Counted from the stretch's first letter, positions 25,575 to 34,482 are shown. The stretch: 64,000 nucleotides of DNA from WHUA01 sp964585785 (GCA_964585785.1 CAZPFL010000003.1:1-64000), one strand, 5' to 3'. Notes: generated from the letters alone by a model not told the origin. Numbers and translations: made by a program.

Positions 25575-26783
25575 ATGGCCCACTCAAAGTCCAAGCTCAC
25601 ACTCACCACGGTTTGTGGCGTGCATGTGCTGCACGACGGGCTGATCGATATGCTCTACGCGCTGCTGCCGCTACTGCGCGAGGCGTTCGGCCTGTCGTAT
25701 GCCGAGGTTGCGATGATCCGCGCCGCGAACCGTACGGCCACGGCGCTGCTGCAGATTCCGGCGGGCTTGCTGGCGGAGAGATGGGGTGAGCGTCTGCTCT
25801 TGACGCTGGGAACGCTGGCGGCGGGTATCGCTTTCATCGGGCTCAGCTTTTCCAACGGCTTCCTGGCGTTGCTCCTGCTCATCTTCCTCGCCGGCGTCGG
25901 CTCCGCTTTCCAGCATCCTCTGTCCTCGGCCTTGATCACGAGCGCCTTCCCGATCGGCGGTGGGCGGCGGGCCGCGCTCGGCACCTACAACACCTTTGGC
26001 GACGTCGGCAAATTCACCTTCATGGGCATCACGGTCATCGCCACCGGTCTGGGCCTTGCCTGGCAGGGCCCCGTATTTGCGTACGGTGCCTTGGCCTTGG
26101 TCGTTGCGATCATCGGGCTGGTCTTGCTCAAGCAGGCTGGCGTCGGCGGGGCCAAGCCGACGCATCCCGACGGATCGAGACCGGCCAAAACCAAGGGATG
26201 GGGCATCCGCCATCGGACCGGCTTCATTTCACTCGGCGCCATCGCCGCTCTGGACAACGCCACGCGGAATGGCTTCCTCACCTTCGTGGCGTTCCTGCTG
26301 ATCGACAAGGGCGTGCCGACAGCATGGGCGGGATCGGCCGTCCTCGTCACGCTGTTCGGCGGCATGGCGGGGAAATTCGCCTGCGGCATGCTCGCCGAAC
26401 GGGTCGGCATCGCGCGCACGATCGCGACTACCGAGATCGCGACCAGCGCCGGCATCATCCTGGTCCTGCTCGCGCCCACCTTCTATGCCTTCTTCCTGCT
26501 GCCGGTGCTGGGCGTGTTCCTGAACGGCACGTCGTCGGCGATTTACGGCTCGGTCGGTGAATTGATCGACGATGACAAGCATTCCCGCGCCTTCGGCTTG
26601 ATGTATACGCTGGGCTCGGCCTGTGGCTTGGTGGCGCCACTCGCCTTCGGTTTTCTGGCGGACGCCGCGGGCATTCCCGTCACGATGGCCACGCTCTCGG
26701 TCATGGTCCTGCTCACGCTGCCGCTTTGCCTCGTGCTGGGACCGGCGCTCACCCTCGTGGACGGCGCGCGGCCGGCCGAATAA
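25575..26783 (+). CDS. major facilitator superfamily transporter
   Basis: The protein has 402 residues with twelve hydrophobic helices. The loop 2-3 motif appears as GLLAERWGERLLL, and a matching loop 8-9 motif as GMLAERVGIARTI. FQHPLSSALI and GTYNTFGDVGK are typical of fosmidomycin-resistance-like or general drug/metabolite members. It is an inner-membrane secondary carrier with unknown substrate. It is transcribed away from egtD across a 198-base spacer that should hold both promoters. The ATG at 25575 has no strong ribosome site, so the start is moderately certain. Confidence 0.88.
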   Translation: MAHSKSKLTLTTVCGVHVLHDGLIDMLYALLPLLREAFGLSYAEVAMIRAANRTATALLQIPAGLLAERWGERLLLTLGTLAAGIAFIGLSFSNGFLALLLLIFLAGVGSAFQHPLSSALITSAFPIGGGRRAALGTYNTFGDVGKFTFMGITVIATGLGLAWQGPVFAYGALALVVAIIGLVLLKQAGVGGAKPTHPDGSRPAKTKGWGIRHRTGFISLGAIAALDNATRNGFLTFVAFLLIDKGVPTAWAGSAVLVTLFGGMAGKFACGMLAERVGIARTIATTEIATSAGIILVLLAPTFYAFFLLPVLGVFLNGTSSAIYGSVGELIDDDKHSRAFGLMYTLGSACGLVAPLAFGFLADAAGIPVTMATLSVMVLLTLPLCLVLGPALTLVDGARPAE

Positions 26784-26811
26784 GTCCAGCGTCGACTCGT
26801 TTCAGACACGG

Positions 26812-27678
26812 CTAGAAGGGCCGGTCACCCTTCAGCTGCGTGCGGTGCAGGATACGGCGCATCGAGTCGTCAAACGCCTCGCGGCGATGCATGGCGCAGC
26901 GGTTGTCCCACATCACGACGTCGCCCACCTGCCAGTGATGCTCCCAGACGAACCGGGGCTGCACCGTATGGGCCCAGATCTTGTCCAGTAATTCCTCGCT
27001 TTCCGAGACCGGAAGGCCTTCGACGTAGCTGTTCAGCCGGCGGCCGAGATAAAGCGCCTTGCGCCCCGTTTCCGGATGGGTGCGGACGATGGGGTGCAGC
27101 GGGCCCGGCGAACGGCTGACATCGGTCACCTCGTCGAAATCGGCGCGGCGGACGCCGACGCTGGTATAGCTCGGATCGTGCTTCGCCCGCCGCCCCTCGA
27201 TCCTGGCCTTGAGATCGTCGGCCAGCGTCTCGTAAGCCGCATACATGTTCAGGAAAGAGGTATTGCCGGCGTTGGCCGGGATCTCGATCGCATAGAGAAT
27301 ACTCGCGTTGGGCGGCTCGTCTACGAAGCCGCTGTCGGTATGCCACGCCGCCTCGCCCGCGCCGAGCTGGCCGATCGGCTTGCCGTTCTCCTTCACGTTG
27401 GAAATGACGTTGATTTCCGGCGGAATGTCCGATTTTTGCTCGATGCCCTTCTTGAGCTTGAGCAGCTTGGTGGGCGGAAATTCCAGGTCGCCGAAATGGC
27501 GGGAGAAGGCGATGAGCTGCGGGTCCGAGAGTGTCTGCCCGCGAAACAGCAGGACGAGATGCTCCATCCACGCCGCGTGGATCGCCTTTGCATCCCCCCG
27601 GGACAGCGGCCGGGACAGGTCGACGCCGCGGATTTCCGCGCCGAGCGCCGTATCGAACGGACGGACTTCAATGGCCAT
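26812..27678 (-). CDS. TauD/TfdA-family 2-oxoglutarate dioxygenase (1)
   Basis: The protein has 288 residues from the ATG that gives MAIEVRPFDTALGAEIRGVDL, the usual TauD start; a longer frame adds 14 residues. The iron facial triad is visible as the HTD of AAWHTDSGF and the distal histidine of DNRCAMHRR, and the 2-oxoglutarate arginine lies in RRILHRTQ. Such enzymes hydroxylate and often cleave sulfonates, aryloxyacids or carnitine-like compounds. The substrate is unknown. It is convergent with the MFS gene 28 bases away. A second member of this family lies at 49234-50133. Confidence 0.9.
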   Translation of the reverse strand: MAIEVRPFDTALGAEIRGVDLSRPLSRGDAKAIHAAWMEHLVLLFRGQTLSDPQLIAFSRHFGDLEFPPTKLLKLKKGIEQKSDIPPEINVISNVKENGKPIGQLGAGEAAWHTDSGFVDEPPNASILYAIEIPANAGNTSFLNMYAAYETLADDLKARIEGRRAKHDPSYTSVGVRRADFDEVTDVSRSPGPLHPIVRTHPETGRKALYLGRRLNSYVEGLPVSESEELLDKIWAHTVQPRFVWEHHWQVGDVVMWDNRCAMHRREAFDDSMRRILHRTQLKGDRPF

Positions 27679-27878
27679 GAACGCCTTCCCAACTGGCTCA
27701 ATCTCAGGCCAATACATCACAACGTGCCGACCGCCCGCAAATTCGACAGAGGTTTCAGCAATCGGGAGCCATGCGCGGGGAAAATAGCTGCCGCGGCTTC
27801 CAACGCCGCTTCCGGATCCTCATTCTTTTCCCAGGCATCGCTGAAGATCGCCGTGAAATCCTTTCACTTCCATGGCGA

Positions 27879-28046
27879 TCATGGACGCCTGAAGAATCCC
27901 CAATAGAAAGATAGGAATACCAGGACAATACCAACATTCACTATTAGCCGTTCCCAGAGTCGGTGCCTGAAGAACGCGACATCGACACCGACGATAACGG
28001 CCACCATCGCCGCCACGTAAAGCGCTAAAGCTACCTGTTTTCCCAT
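27879..28046 (-). CDS. small two-helix membrane protein (55 residues)
   Basis: This short frame encodes 55 residues, starting MGKQVALALYVAAMVAVIVG. Two hydrophobic helices flank a basic loop VAFFRHRLWERLIVN, and it ends FYWGFFRRP. I recall very similar short proteins (pattern G-D-FFR-R-WERL--N-GIVLVF) as conserved hypothetical proteins across alphaproteobacteria, so it is probably real. A modest AGGG stands nine bases before the ATG. It lies in a 590-base gap between the TauD gene and the MmgE/PrpD gene. The function is unknown. The two longer minus-strand frames that cover it have no protein-like features. Confidence 0.72.
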   Translation of the reverse strand: MGKQVALALYVAAMVAVIVGVDVAFFRHRLWERLIVNVGIVLVFLSFYWGFFRRP

Positions 28047-28271
28047 TCGAGTACCCTAGGACGCTCCAGAAATTTCTGGGCTGGCGATTCCCCCGCCATT
28101 TCGCATCGCAACGCGTGGGCACTCGAAACTAGGCCTATGCGCGAGGGCCCTCAAGGCCATGAGCCGTCACGAATCGGCATCGATGGCCGGCATCTGCTAA
28201 ACTCGGGACACTGTCATCCGCCCGATGATCGGCTCGTCCGAGACTAGGCAATGCCCCCAGGAGAATCAGGA

Positions 28272-29657
28272 ATGTACGTCGCCCAAGAGCTCGCCAAGCG
28301 CATCCACGCTTTCCGATATGAGGAACTGCCGCCCGAGGCCATTTTCTGGGCAAAGCAGGCCATCACAGACACGATCGGGGTCACCTTCGCAGGTGCCAAT
28401 GAACCGACGACACGGATTCCCGCCACCCTTCCGGGCGTCGGCGGCGAAGCGGGTCCCTGTCTGATCTTTGGCGACAACCGGCGCACCGACCCGATGAGCG
28501 CGGTACTGGTTAACGGGGTCGCTTCCCATGCGCTCGACTATGACGATGTGAGCCCAGTCCTGGGGGGCCATCCGTCGGTGCCGCTCGTGCCGACGATCCT
28601 GGCCCTCGGCGAGATGAACGGCACCAACGGAAAGGACGCGATCACCGCCTATATCGCGGGCTTCGAGACGGAAGTGCGGATCGGGCGCGGCGTGAATTTC
28701 GTCCATTACGAGAAAGGTTGGCACCCGACCGCGACGCTCGGAATCTTCGGCACCGTGGCGGCCGCGGCGAGGCTGCTGCCGCTCGACGAAGAACAGACGG
28801 CCCGGGCGCTCGCCATCGCCGTCTCGCTCGCCTCCGGCGTCAAAGCCAATTTCGGCACCATGACCAAGCCGCTCCATGTCGGCCAATGCTGCCGGAACGG
28901 CGTCTTCGCGGCGTTGCTCGCCAAAAACGACTTCACCGCGAACGCGGGCGCGTTCGAGCACAAGCAGGGCTTCTTCGAAGTCTTCAACGGCAACGGCAAT
29001 TACGATCCGGCGAAGATCTTCGAGAACTGGGGCAACCCGCTCGAGATCGTCGATCCCGGCCTGGGGCTCAAGCAATTCCCCTGCTGCGGCAGCACGCACA
29101 TGGCGATCACCATGATGTTGCGGCTGGTCGAAAAGCACGGCCTGACACCGCCCAATGTGCGGCGTATCCAGGTCTACAGCCATCCGCAGCGGCTTCCGCA
29201 CACCAACCGGCCAACCGTGAGCAGCGCGCTCGAAGCAAAATTCAGCGTGCAATACTGCGTCGCCCGCGCGCTGATGCATGGCAAGGTGCTGATCACCCAT
29301 TTCGAGGGCGACGCCTGGGCCGATGAAGAAGCGCAAAGACTACTGAAACTGGTCGACGTGGCGCCACACCCGACGATGACCGACAAGCCCTGGTGCGCCG
29401 AGGTCATCGTCGAGACAGCCGACGGGCGGACGCTTTCGGAAAAGACGGAATACCTCATGGGCCGCGGTAAGCCCAATCCGATGAGCGAGTCGGAGATGCG
29501 GATCAAGTTCGAGGACTGCGTGACCCGCGTCCTTCCGGCCGAGCAGACCGCGCGGCTGTTCGAGACGCTGGGGTCGTTCGAGACCATCGCCGACATGCGG
29601 GAGCTCACTGCCCTTTGCGAAGCGCCAACGTCGGCATCGAGCGCGGCGGCCGAATAG
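28272..29657 (+). CDS. MmgE/PrpD family protein (1)
   Basis: The protein has 461 residues from the ATG preceded by AGGAG at eight bases; an in-frame ATG 21 bases upstream has no such site. Family marks are DTIGVTFAGANEP, VNGVASHALDYDD, GWHPTATLGIFGT and the later FPCCGSTHMAI. The family includes 2-methylcitrate dehydratase and itaconate/cis-aconitate-related enzymes, but many members have no known reaction. No prpB or prpC is adjacent, so methylcitrate degradation is not supported here. A second member lies at 40329-41723. Confidence 0.9.
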   Translation: MYVAQELAKRIHAFRYEELPPEAIFWAKQAITDTIGVTFAGANEPTTRIPATLPGVGGEAGPCLIFGDNRRTDPMSAVLVNGVASHALDYDDVSPVLGGHPSVPLVPTILALGEMNGTNGKDAITAYIAGFETEVRIGRGVNFVHYEKGWHPTATLGIFGTVAAAARLLPLDEEQTARALAIAVSLASGVKANFGTMTKPLHVGQCCRNGVFAALLAKNDFTANAGAFEHKQGFFEVFNGNGNYDPAKIFENWGNPLEIVDPGLGLKQFPCCGSTHMAITMMLRLVEKHGLTPPNVRRIQVYSHPQRLPHTNRPTVSSALEAKFSVQYCVARALMHGKVLITHFEGDAWADEEAQRLLKLVDVAPHPTMTDKPWCAEVIVETADGRTLSEKTEYLMGRGKPNPMSESEMRIKFEDCVTRVLPAEQTARLFETLGSFETIADMRELTALCEAPTSASSAAAE

Positions 29658-29763
29658 CGGCCCAGTCCGGGCACGGAGGCCGCCGCGCCCTGCGGTTAAA
29701 TTCGGGAGCAGCCATCCTTATATTGGGGACGGCGCAGTGCCGTGCGCCTTGACCGAGAACCGG

Positions 29764-30759
29764 ATGACCATGCTCAATCCCGTGACCTATCTCCGCAGCA
29801 AATTCGCCACTTTCGCCAGTCGGCCGAACGAAGGCACGCGGCGGCCGCGCCACTGGCGCCTGCTCTTCTGGGTCCTTCTCTCGGTACTCGTACTCTACTA
29901 CCCGGTCGGCATGCTGCTGGCGCACAAGATCAACGACGACGTCGAATACACCATACCCGCTGACCGCCTGCTGCCGAACGGCAGCCGCGCCGTGAGCATG
30001 GCGGTCGCGCTGATCGGGCGGGAAACGCAGCAGACGACCTGGGTCGCCAACAAGCCCTGGTTTTTTCCGTCTTCGATGCTCGACAACATGCCGAATTTTC
30101 AGATCGGCCTGATGTACGCGCTGTCGCGCTTCGCGATCGAGATGACGGACGTGCTGGGCCGGACCCGCGGCTCGAGCCAGGTGGACCCGGATCTCGACAA
30201 GGCGTCGGGCCTGTTGAAATACGATGGGAGAATCTGGATCTGGGAGCCGTCGACCTCGCTGCTGCCGACGGCCAGTGCGGAAAAGCAATATATCAGCGCG
30301 GAGAAGAGCCTCTGGCACTACAACGAGCAGCTCAACGAAGGGCGGGCGGTTTTCGAACGGCGCGCGGACAACCTGATCTCTTTCATCGAGCGGGTCACCG
30401 CGGATCTCGGCAGCGCTTCGGCCGCCCTCGACGCACAGGCCAACGCATCGAATGCGGGCTGGTTCGACACGAAAGCCGACGACGTCTTCTATGCGACCAA
30501 GGGGCGGCTCTACGGCTATTACATGCTGTTGCGGGAGCTGGGCGTGGATTTCAAGGACGTGCTCGCCGAGAAGAAAGCCGAGCCCGCCTGGCAGCAGATG
30601 CTTGGCAGCCTGCGCACTGGGGCGGCGATGGACCCGCTCATCGTCTCGAACGGCGCCGCCGACGGGCTGTTCGTCCCGAGCCACCTGGAGGTGCTGGGCT
30701 TCTACCTGCTGCGCGCCCGCACGCAGTTGAAGGAAGTGTCGAACATCCTGCTAAAGTGA
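29764..30759 (+). CDS. DUF2333 family membrane-anchored protein
   Basis: The protein has 331 residues from ATG 29764; a GTG at 29737 and an ATG at 29770 are alternatives. One hydrophobic anchor (LLFWVLLSVLVLYYPVGMLL) follows about 30 basic residues, and the rest should be periplasmic. The run PSSMLDNMPNFQIGLMYALSRFA and the later RADNLISFIERV match my memory of the DUF2333 family in proteobacteria. No reaction is known. It is followed 37 bases later by the DUF4392 gene and is probably co-transcribed with it. Confidence 0.8.
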   Translation: MTMLNPVTYLRSKFATFASRPNEGTRRPRHWRLLFWVLLSVLVLYYPVGMLLAHKINDDVEYTIPADRLLPNGSRAVSMAVALIGRETQQTTWVANKPWFFPSSMLDNMPNFQIGLMYALSRFAIEMTDVLGRTRGSSQVDPDLDKASGLLKYDGRIWIWEPSTSLLPTASAEKQYISAEKSLWHYNEQLNEGRAVFERRADNLISFIERVTADLGSASAALDAQANASNAGWFDTKADDVFYATKGRLYGYYMLLRELGVDFKDVLAEKKAEPAWQQMLGSLRTGAAMDPLIVSNGAADGLFVPSHLEVLGFYLLRARTQLKEVSNILLK

Positions 30760-30796
30760 GGGGCTCGCGCCACCGCGCCAACATTCGGACCCCGCC

Positions 30797-31750
30797 ATGC
30801 AGATTGCCTGCGAGAATATTGATCGGCTGCAATGCCTGGAGATTCAGGGGCGCGGTCTTCCACGCGGCATCAAATGGCGACTCTATCAAGCGGCGCGCGC
30901 GGTCCACACGGAACCGCTGGTCCTCGCGGCGGCGCGACGGCTGAACCGTCCCGCCTGCCGCATGGGCATCGTCAGCGGCGCCGCGGTGCCGGGGCATATG
31001 CCGCATGGAGAGAATGACGGGCCATTCGGCACCGTCGTGCTCGCCGACGCATTGACGCGAATCGGTCACGACGTCAGCGTCTACACCGATCCCGCTGCAG
31101 CGCCGGCCTTCGAGGCTCTGCTCGCGCGCCGCGCGCTCGACGTTCCGCTCATCGAGCTCGCGCTCCACGACACGGCGCAGCAGGAAAACATCGCGCGAGC
31201 CGTGGACATCCTCGTCGCGGTCGAGCGTCTTGGCGGCAACGTCAACGGAATCATCTATGGCGCGACGGGGGTTTCCCGCCAGGCCTTTCGTTGCAACGTC
31301 GACCATCTGTTCCGAACGGCGGCCGCGCTCGGCAAGCCGACGATCTCAATCGCCGATGGCGGCAACGAGATCGGCTTCGGCAAGGTTCATGCGGAGCTCG
31401 TGAAGACCATGCCGGACTTGAACCAGGCAGAGAAAACGCCGTGCGGCGGCGGGATCATTTCCGTAGTGCCGACGGACGTGCTGGTCGTCGCGACGTCATC
31501 GAACCTCGGTGCGTACGGCGTCTGCGCCGCGCTCTCGGTCATGCAGAAAGACCTGTCGCTCTGTCATACAGCCGAGGAGGAAATCGCACTGGAGCATATC
31601 GGGGTGGGATTGGGATTGACGGATGGTGGGAGCGGCAAACGCATTGCCGCCGTCGATGGGGTCCCCGTGTTGGAAAACGCCGCTGTCGTCACCTTGATGC
31701 GGGCGCTGGCTGAGCGGGCGTTGACGGGAACGGTGGAACGGGGATTCTGA
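30797..31750 (+). CDS. DUF4392 / D-glutamate cyclase-like protein
   Basis: The protein has 317 residues. The motif ISIADGGNEIGFGK with RQAFRCNVDHLF and a glycine-rich GIVSGAAVPGHMPHGENDGP region match the DUF4392 domain that forms the C-terminal part of mammalian D-glutamate cyclase, which turns D-glutamate into 5-oxo-proline. A role in D-amino acid turnover is therefore possible. A hydantoinase/5-oxoprolinase pair elsewhere in the window (57.2-61.0 kb) would fit downstream, though that link is speculative. The protein is cytoplasmic and stops just before a tRNA fragment. Confidence 0.78.
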   Translation: MQIACENIDRLQCLEIQGRGLPRGIKWRLYQAARAVHTEPLVLAAARRLNRPACRMGIVSGAAVPGHMPHGENDGPFGTVVLADALTRIGHDVSVYTDPAAAPAFEALLARRALDVPLIELALHDTAQQENIARAVDILVAVERLGGNVNGIIYGATGVSRQAFRCNVDHLFRTAAALGKPTISIADGGNEIGFGKVHAELVKTMPDLNQAEKTPCGGGIISVVPTDVLVVATSSNLGAYGVCAALSVMQKDLSLCHTAEEEIALEHIGVGLGLTDGGSGKRIAAVDGVPVLENAAVVTLMRALAERALTGTVERGF

Positions 31751-31766
31751 TTGGGAGGGGTGGGGA

Positions 31767-31798
31767 CGTTGCTCTGCCGCTTGAGCTACGGATGCGAC
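31767..31798 (-). pseudogene. tRNA 5'-half fragment
   Basis: Read leftward from 31798, the sequence has the layout of a tRNA 5' half: a seven-base acceptor strand GCATCCG, TA, and a D-stem GCTC pairing with GAGC around the loop AAGCGGCA, which carries the paired GG. The last bases, AACG, would begin the anticodon stem, after which the match to a tRNA is lost. There is no anticodon arm, T-arm or 3' end, so it is not a functional gene. It sits 17 bases after a conserved gene and at the edge of the phage-like segment, as expected of a relic of integration at a tRNA. Confidence 0.5.
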
Positions 31799-32085
31799 TA
31801 GTGTGCTATGACGAATGCGGCCGCCAAAATATCGGCGCATTCCTCCGCGGCGGCGCGTTCACAGGCGCTAGACCGTCAATAAATTTTCTTTCATCTGTTG
31901 CACTGACTCACCTCTAGAACTTTTCCAGATGAGCATCGAGCGGTCTCGCTCCAATGCGTCGCCAAGGCAACGAATCAGATTGTATTGGGAGAACAAGGAA
32001 GAAATGAAAACAGGGGCCTCAGTCGGCGGCGTTAGAAGAATTGTCCGAAGTACTCCGACAACTTGTACGTCAAGTCCAAACGGCT
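31799..32085. other. low-GC spacer with an open frame lacking a start
   Basis: This spacer is clearly richer in A and T than the surroundings. On the minus strand a stop-free stretch of 82 codons (31868-32116) reads as protein-like (DWFLRKLKPFGLDVQVV near its start) but has no ATG, GTG or TTG in a usable place near its beginning. It could be the tail of a truncated cassette behind the immunity gene. A 60-codon plus-strand frame here looks random. No promoter or terminator could be assigned. Confidence 0.3.
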
Positions 32086-32361
32086 TTAATTTTCGAAGGA
32101 ACCAATCATGAATAATCTAGCGAGCACTTTCCAATCTTGCCCTTCTGGAATCTCGATCAGATCGTACCGAATAAATTCTTCCACCACGTCGACGAAATGA
32201 ACCACTCGCCTTTCCCTGCACTCCTTATCGTCCGAACACAGCGACGAAATCCGCGTGAGAAAAGAAAGAAAATCCTCCTTTGACTCGAGTCGCTCAGCGA
32301 AATCCCGCAATTCTCCGACTTCGTTACGCTCCGATTCTTTTTCGCTCGTTTCATCTTCCAT
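32086..32361 (-). CDS. immunity-like protein, DUF7660-type
   Basis: The protein has 91 residues from the ATG with GGAG eight bases upstream; a GTG at 32370 overlapping the previous stop (GTGA) is the alternative start. It is acidic. The pattern RLESKEDFLSFLTRI, a middle VEEFIRYDL and the final DWKVLARLFMIG resemble the small DUF7660 proteins often found beside polymorphic toxin genes. It directly follows the toxin-like tail of the large protein on the same strand, the standard toxin-then-immunity order. It probably binds and blocks that toxin in the cytoplasm. GC content is lower than in flanking genes. The family match is from memory and moderately sure. Confidence 0.65.
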   Translation of the reverse strand: MEDETSEKESERNEVGELRDFAERLESKEDFLSFLTRISSLCSDDKECRERRVVHFVDVVEEFIRYDLIEIPEGQDWKVLARLFMIGSFEN

Positions 32362-32366
32362 ATTGC

Positions 32367-34368
32367 TCACTCCATTAGATTTGTATCTCGGTTCCGTATA
32401 AAGGAGCCATTTGCGTTTGTATTCGCCGCTGCGTATATCCGGTCTTTCGCTGCCTTATCAAGCTCTCCAATGCTGGTCTTGACGTATTGAATATCTTTAC
32501 CCGCACGTCGGTACGCTACGAGCCTGCGATGATCCGGCGAATAGACGAACCCCTTCCACTCGACCAAACGTATAGGGGGAACATCCTTGTCATTGCCTGC
32601 TTTCACCTCAGCAGCAAGCTCATCGACTGTGCGCCGCACCTCACCGCGACCTTCAACATATTCTTTTTTGAACTTATTCGAGAAACTGTCTTGGCTCGTT
32701 CGGACGCGCTGTGGATCGATAAAGCCCTTGTCGGAGAGCTTATGGAACTCTTCGGGCGTAACAAATTTGCGATTCGGTCGATATCCAGGGCCTGGCCGAA
32801 GAATGGGAATCGGCCTGCGGCCGCGTGCCTGCGGTCTGGCTTTTTTCCGGCCGAAGCCGCCCAAGATCCCGCGAAACAGGTCATAGGCCTGCTCCTGGCG
32901 CGCTTCCCGCTCACGCGCGCCGGCCAGCAGATCTTGACGGTGGTCGTCGAGCGCTTTCTTTCGGTCCTCGACGTCGCCGTAATTAATAAACTTGTCGATC
33001 TGATCTTGTAGAAAGAGCGCGCCCATCCGGCCATAGAGGCTCCTGATCCGTCCAATGATCGCGTCGCGATCCGCCGGCGTCGCCTTCAGGATGTCGATGA
33101 ACAGACGGACCCGCTCCGGGTCGAGGCCCGCCTTTCGCGCTTCCGCGGTAAAGGCCTCTTCCCCGTCCTCCTGCAAGCGCTTTTCAAGGTCGTGAACTTC
33201 ATCCCAACTTGGCGGCGGTGACGGCGCGTCTTCGACCTGCGCAACCTGCACTTCCGTTGTTCCGCCACTGTCGGTCGCCGACGTACTAAGATTAGGCGGG
33301 CCGGATGTGGAGATGCTTCCGGCGTTGGAGAGTTCGGTTGCCCCCTTCTCGGCGAGTTGGACGGCGCGGTCGGGCGGGAGGTCGAGCGCGGCGTATCGGG
33401 CGATGGCCTGCGCGCGGTAGCGCTGGTCCACCGGGATGTCCGAGACCAGCGCGGGATCCTGATGAGCCAGCGCGTCAATCGCCTGCGCGCCCGAGACCGC
33501 CACCGCCGGGTCGGCGGACAGCAGCGCGCCTTGGTATTTCCGCCGCAACCCGTCCGGCAGCACGCCCGTGCGCTGGACGAAGCCGAGTTCCGCTTTCCGC
33601 TGCGTCGCCGCATCGTCATGAGCGTAGGCCCCAGACACCCGGTCCCAGTAGTCGCTCACCGCCGCTTGGTCCTCGGGGTTGGACGGGTCGAACGGCGCGG
33701 ACGAGGATGCCACGCGCTGGATGTTCTCCGCGCGATGCGCCGCGGCTTTTGCTGCGTCGGCGTTGCGCGATCGCAATTGATCCGCTTCCGCGTTCGTGAC
33801 GATGCCGCTCTTCGCAGCCGCCGCGATCGTCACGTCCGACGCCGTGCCGGCATCCGCCTGCGCCGTCAGGTCCGACAGCGTGCGCTCGCGGTCGAGCAGG
33901 CTCTGGCGTGCGACCAGGTCCTGCGCCCGTTTCAGGCGCGCCGCCTTCGAAGCTTGCGACAGCGCGTCGTCGAACAGCCCCGCCGACAGCATCCGCTCGG
34001 CCCGCGCCGGCTCCTGCATCAGCCCGTCCACCGCCGCGTTNNNNNNNNNNNNNNNNNNNNNNNNNNNNNNNNNNNNNNNNNNNNNNNNNNNNNNNNNNNN
34101 NNNNNNNNNNNNNNNNNNNNNNNNNNNNNNNNNNNNNNNNGAAGCCGGGCGACGGTCCCTCGGGCGCGTCTGCGGCCTGGGCCAGGCGATCGACGGCGCT
34201 GAGCCAGCTCTGGGAGACGGCCAGCCCTTCGTCGATGCGCGCGGTTCGGGCCTCGAGCCGGCGCAGCCCGGCGGCCGCCTCGGGCGGCAGCGTCTCGGAA
34301 CCGTCGCCCGTTCCGGCGCCGCCGCCGCTCACAGCTTCAGGTGGCGGCAGGATCGGTATCCGCGGCAT
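32367..34368 (-). CDS. phage-virion-like protein with polymorphic-toxin-like C-terminus (interrupted by assembly gap)
   Basis: The 5' part starts at ATG 34368 (GGAGG ten bases upstream) with MPRIPILPPPEAVSGGG, a proline/glycine-rich opening typical of large phage structural proteins. After the gap, 554+ residues follow in another frame, alanine-rich and helical (ELGFVQRTGVLPDGLRRKY; DIPVDQRYRAQAIARYAALD), again virion-like. The tail changes character and GC: from about GFIDPQRVRTSQDSFSNKF through VPPIRLVEWKGFVYSPDHRR and LVAYRRAGKDIQY it matches a C-terminal toxin type with a ParB-like 'F-DNRRL-AF--AG' core, so a nuclease activity is plausible. The immunity-like gene overlaps or abuts its stop. 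The frame change across the gap is explained if the real gap length is a multiple of three. Confidence 0.65.
34041..34140. other. assembly gap of 100 N
   Basis: Exactly 100 undetermined bases, the conventional filler for a gap of unknown size. It falls inside the phage-like gene. The upstream part is read in one frame and the downstream part in another, so the number of missing bases is not 100 if this is one intact gene. Repetitive or phage-multicopy sequence may have broken the assembly here. Confidence 0.99.
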
Positions 34369-34457
34369 CAGGCCCGCGCCTCCGACGCACACGCGGCAGC
34401 GGCGCGGCCAAAGCCGCACAAGAAATTCTGCATGTCGGGAGCTCCTAAAAAGAAAAA

Positions 34458-34482
34458 CGGCAGGGCGACTGGCGCCCTGCCG
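34458..34482 (-). terminator. Rho-independent terminator
   Basis: A perfect ten-base-pair stem (CGGCAGGGCG against CGCCCTGCCG) encloses a five-base loop. On the minus strand it is followed by TTTTTCTTTT, a good U-tract; A residues on the other side give weaker bidirectional potential. It lies 140 bases after the stop of the CoA-transferase gene at 34623 and 90 bases before the phage-like gene, so it would insulate the two. Confidence 0.8.

Noticed and set aside
31929..32111. 60-codon plus-strand frame in the AT-rich spacer
   Set aside because: No ribosome site, biased composition and no protein-like pattern.
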